64,000 nt of DNA from Segatella albensis DSM 11370 = JCM 12258 (lineage in GTDB: Bacteria > Bacteroidota > Bacteroidia > Bacteroidales > Bacteroidaceae). Location: NCBI RefSeq assembly GCF_000426565.1, contig NZ_AUFP01000008.1:62001-126000 (forward strand), in the 5' to 3' direction. Below the pieces are notes generated by a model. It was not told the origin of the DNA, searched no databases, and saw only the letters and a program-made list of their open reading frames with translations. This document shows, piece by piece, positions 61,700 through 64,000 of this stretch; position 1 is the stretch's first letter, and the number at the start of each line of letters is the position of its first letter. The position numbers and the translations under genes were made by a program.

Positions 61700-63508
61700 A
61701 TGCAGACAAGATGTCATCTTTCAGTACTGATTCATGAACAGGCAAAAAAATATGGAGATAAGCCAGCATTGACTTTTAGAAATTTTGGAAGTTTAAAATG
61801 GAAGACAGTGTCATGGAATCAGTTCTCTCTGAGAGTAAAGCAAGTTAGTAATGCTTTATTAAACCTTGGAGCGAAGCCACAGGAGAATATTGCTGTTTTT
61901 TCACAGAATTGTATACACTATCTTTATACCGATTTTGGTGCTTATGGTGATAGAATAGTTTCTATACCATTCTATGCCACGAGTAGCGAACAGCAGATTC
62001 AATATATGGTAAATGACGCTCAGGTTCGTTTCCTTTTTGTAGGCGAGCAGGAGCAATACGACAAGGCACATAGAATCTTTGCCTTGTGTCCTTCTTTGGA
62101 GAGAATCATCATCTTTGACAGAAGTGTACGTATCAGTACCCATGATCCAGCTGCACTTTACTTTGAAGATTTCCTTAAACTTGGTGAAAACCTTCCACGA
62201 CAGAGCGAGGTTGAAGAATGTTGGCGTCAGGCTAGTGGGGATGATATTTGTAATATTCTATACACCAGTGGTACAACAGGCGATAGCAAGGGTGTTGTAT
62301 TGACATATAGCCAGTATGCTGCTGCACTTGAGGGAAACGACGAATGTGTCCCTGTAGGCGAGAAGGATCGTGTGATCAACTTTTTACCATTTACACATAT
62401 TTTTGAGCGTGGATGGGCATATTTGGCCTTGTCAGAAGGAGCACAGATGATAATCAATACTTATCCAAAGGAAATTCAGGAAAGTATGCGCCAGACACAT
62501 CCTACCTGTATGAGTTCTGTACCTCGCTTCTGGGAAAAGGTATATATTGCAGTAAAATCTAAGATTGACAATTCAAGTGCATGGCAGAGGAAGATCTTTA
62601 AGCATGCCTTGGCAGTCGGTCGCAAGCGCAATATAGAATATCTTAGTCGTGGTCGTCGTGTGCCTTTAACTTTGGAATTGGAATATCAGATCATCAATAA
62701 ATCAATTTTGAGTCTTGTCAGAAAGCAGATAGGATTAGAGAATGCAAATATCTTCCCGACTGCAGGTGCTTATGTTTCACCGGAAGTTGAGGAATTTGTA
62801 CATTCCATCGGTATTTTCATGATCGTAGGCTATGGTCTTACAGAGAGTTTGGCTACTGTATCTTGTGACCATCGAGATAAGCCTTATACAATAGGTTCTG
62901 TAGGTAGACCAATTTCCAGTATAGAAATTAAAATAGGCGATGATGATGAAATCTTGCTTAAGGGTCCTACGATTACTCGAGGCTATTATCATCGAGACAA
63001 TATTAATGCAAAAGCCTTTGATAAGGATGGATTTTTCCATACGGGTGATGCAGGATATTTGAAAGATGGCGAGCTCTACTTAAAAGAAAGAATCAAGGAT
63101 CTTTTCAAGACTTCTAATGGTAAGTATATTGCTCCGCAACAGGTGGAAGCATTACTGTTAGTAGATAAATACATTGATCAGGTTGCAGTGATAGCCGATC
63201 AGCGTAAGTTTGTCTCAGCATTAGTAGTACCGGAGTTTAGAATTCTTGAGGAATATGCTCGTGAAAATAGAATAAAGTTTGAGACGCGAGAGGATCTCTG
63301 TAATAATGAGAAAATCCAAAAGATGATGATGGAACGTATCAGTACCTTGCAACAGGGACTGGCACATTATGAGCAAATCAAACGAATGACATTGCTTCCG
63401 CATCATTTTTCGATGGAATCTGGTGAATTGACGAATACATTGAAATTGAAGCGCCCTGTAATCAATAAAGTCTATAAGGATGTTATTGATAGGATGTATG
63501 CAGAATAA
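61700..63508 (+). CDS. Long-chain acyl-CoA synthetase
   Basis: This 602-residue adenylate-forming enzyme activates fatty acids to acyl-CoA. Motifs present are the P-loop ILYTSGTTGDSKGV (about 187-200), LPFTHIFERGW, the GYGLTES adenine motif, and FFHTGDAGYLKDGELYLKERIKDLFKTSNGKYIAP (hinge, A8 region), with a lysine-bearing C-terminal segment. It belongs to the FAA1/FadD15-like group. It could recycle phospholipid or exogenous fatty acids and may supply acyl groups to lipid enzymes. It is monocistronic or co-transcribed with prfB, 24 nt downstream. Confidence 0.92.
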   Translation: MQTRCHLSVLIHEQAKKYGDKPALTFRNFGSLKWKTVSWNQFSLRVKQVSNALLNLGAKPQENIAVFSQNCIHYLYTDFGAYGDRIVSIPFYATSSEQQIQYMVNDAQVRFLFVGEQEQYDKAHRIFALCPSLERIIIFDRSVRISTHDPAALYFEDFLKLGENLPRQSEVEECWRQASGDDICNILYTSGTTGDSKGVVLTYSQYAAALEGNDECVPVGEKDRVINFLPFTHIFERGWAYLALSEGAQMIINTYPKEIQESMRQTHPTCMSSVPRFWEKVYIAVKSKIDNSSAWQRKIFKHALAVGRKRNIEYLSRGRRVPLTLELEYQIINKSILSLVRKQIGLENANIFPTAGAYVSPEVEEFVHSIGIFMIVGYGLTESLATVSCDHRDKPYTIGSVGRPISSIEIKIGDDDEILLKGPTITRGYYHRDNINAKAFDKDGFFHTGDAGYLKDGELYLKERIKDLFKTSNGKYIAPQQVEALLLVDKYIDQVAVIADQRKFVSALVVPEFRILEEYARENRIKFETREDLCNNEKIQKMMMERISTLQQGLAHYEQIKRMTLLPHHFSMESGELTNTLKLKRPVINKVYKDVIDRMYAE

Positions 63509-63532
63509 TTGTTGAATATAGAATAATAAAAA

Positions 63533-64000
63533 GTGATAACAGCAGATCAGTTAAAAGATGTAGTGGATCGTGTGGGTGCATTGCATCATTATCTAAATAT
63601 TGATAGAAAACAGGTAGAGTTCGAAGAAGAACAACTTAGAACTCAGGCTCCAGACTTTTGGGACGATCCTAAAAGAGCTGAAGCGCAGATGAAGAAAGTA
63701 AAAGGAATAGAGAAATGGCTCAAAGGATATCAGGAAGTAAAGAACTTTGCTGATGAGTTGCAATTGGCTTTCGACTTCTATAAAGACGAGATGGTTACGG
63801 AGGAAGAAGTTGATGCAGACTATGATAAAGCGATTAAAGCCATTGAAGAACTTGAGCTGATGAACATGCTTCGTCAGGAAGAGGATTCCATGGATGCAGT
63901 ATTGAAAATCAACTCTGGTGCTGGTGGCACGGAGAGCCAGGATTGGGCTTCTATGCTTATGCGTATGTATACGAGATGGTCAGAGGCTCATGGTTACAAA
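63533..64000 (+). CDS. prfB: Peptide chain release factor 2 (partial, 3' end outside window)
   Basis: The frame opens with GTG at 63533 (stop codon TAA two codons upstream) and runs off the window with 156 codons. The product begins MITADQLKDVVDRVGALHHY, as in Bacteroidales RF2, and reaches the INSGAGGTESQDWA segment, which in full-length RF2 precedes the GGQ domain. RF2 reads UGA and UAA stop codons. At the site of the E. coli programmed frameshift (after HHYL) there is no UGA and no shift: the frame continues as CTA AAT ATT GAT, so this gene lacks that autoregulation. Confidence 0.93.
   Translation, partial: MITADQLKDVVDRVGALHHYLNIDRKQVEFEEEQLRTQAPDFWDDPKRAEAQMKKVKGIEKWLKGYQEVKNFADELQLAFDFYKDEMVTEEEVDADYDKAIKAIEELELMNMLRQEEDSMDAVLKINSGAGGTESQDWASMLMRMYTRWSEAHGYK

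Overview
The window reads as chromosomal DNA of a rumen- or gut-type Bacteroidales bacterium of the Prevotella/Segatella lineage. The evidence is a SusC/SusD pair, GLPGLI-family proteins, a hybrid two-component regulator, a Bacteroidetes-style dcw cluster, glycine-lipid acyltransferases, and repeated promoter boxes of the form TAnnTTTG, often with TTG/TTTG 19-20 nt upstream. The xylan genes resemble, by family and arrangement, the xynABDEFR cluster described in Prevotella bryantii. That assignment is from memory, not from a search.

Layout. (1) 1-5400: a promoter with a long leader drives a SusC/SusD outer-membrane glycan importer, closed by tandem hairpins; no glycosidase is attached. (2) 5573-10886: a lipoprotein-like, membrane-anchored regulator with a C-terminal HTH, two nearly identical GLPGLI proteins separated by a broken copy of the regulator's 5' end, and a TonB-receptor-like barrel protein. 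(3) 10958-27853: a xylan-degradation locus. GH115, a hybrid two-component sensor/regulator and GH67 run leftward. An SGNH esterase, a GPH-family symporter, a secreted GH10 endoxylanase and a GH43 enzyme without a signal peptide run rightward from a shared control region holding a 13-bp inverted repeat. A second SGNH esterase and a GH3 enzyme flank the locus. (4) 28003-32669: gpmI-ung-DUF3109, then an AraC-type regulator and a secreted jelly-roll-like protein of unknown role. (5) 32746-36490: gyrB, rpsT, tRNA-Glu, recO and a YqeY-like gene. (6) 36509-52109: the division and cell-wall cluster, leftward, mraZ-rsmH-ftsL-ftsI-murE-mraY-murD-ftsW-murG-murC-ftsQ-ftsA-ftsZ, with three MraZ-type GTGGG boxes at its promoter. 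(7) 52373-64000: glsA-glsB, dgt, dut-TPR-DUF4292-EnvC-like, an M20 deacylase of arginine-synthesis type, a long-chain acyl-CoA ligase, and the start of prfB.

How the genes work together. GH10, GH67, GH115, GH3 and the esterases carry signal peptides and should cut, deacetylate and remove glucuronic acid from xylan or xylo-oligosaccharides outside the cytoplasm. The symporter would import the short products, which the cytoplasmic GH43 hydrolyses. The hybrid regulator probably senses a xylo-oligosaccharide in the periplasm. The dcw genes make lipid II and the divisome, and the EnvC-like protein would control septal peptidoglycan cleavage.

The most noteworthy items are the MraZ operator, the inverted-repeat operator in the xylan locus, the GLPGLI duplication with its chimeric remnant, the sensor-less membrane-anchored regulator, and near-leaderless promoters in front of recO and dgt. 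I saw no CRISPR array, insertion sequence, prophage or rRNA.
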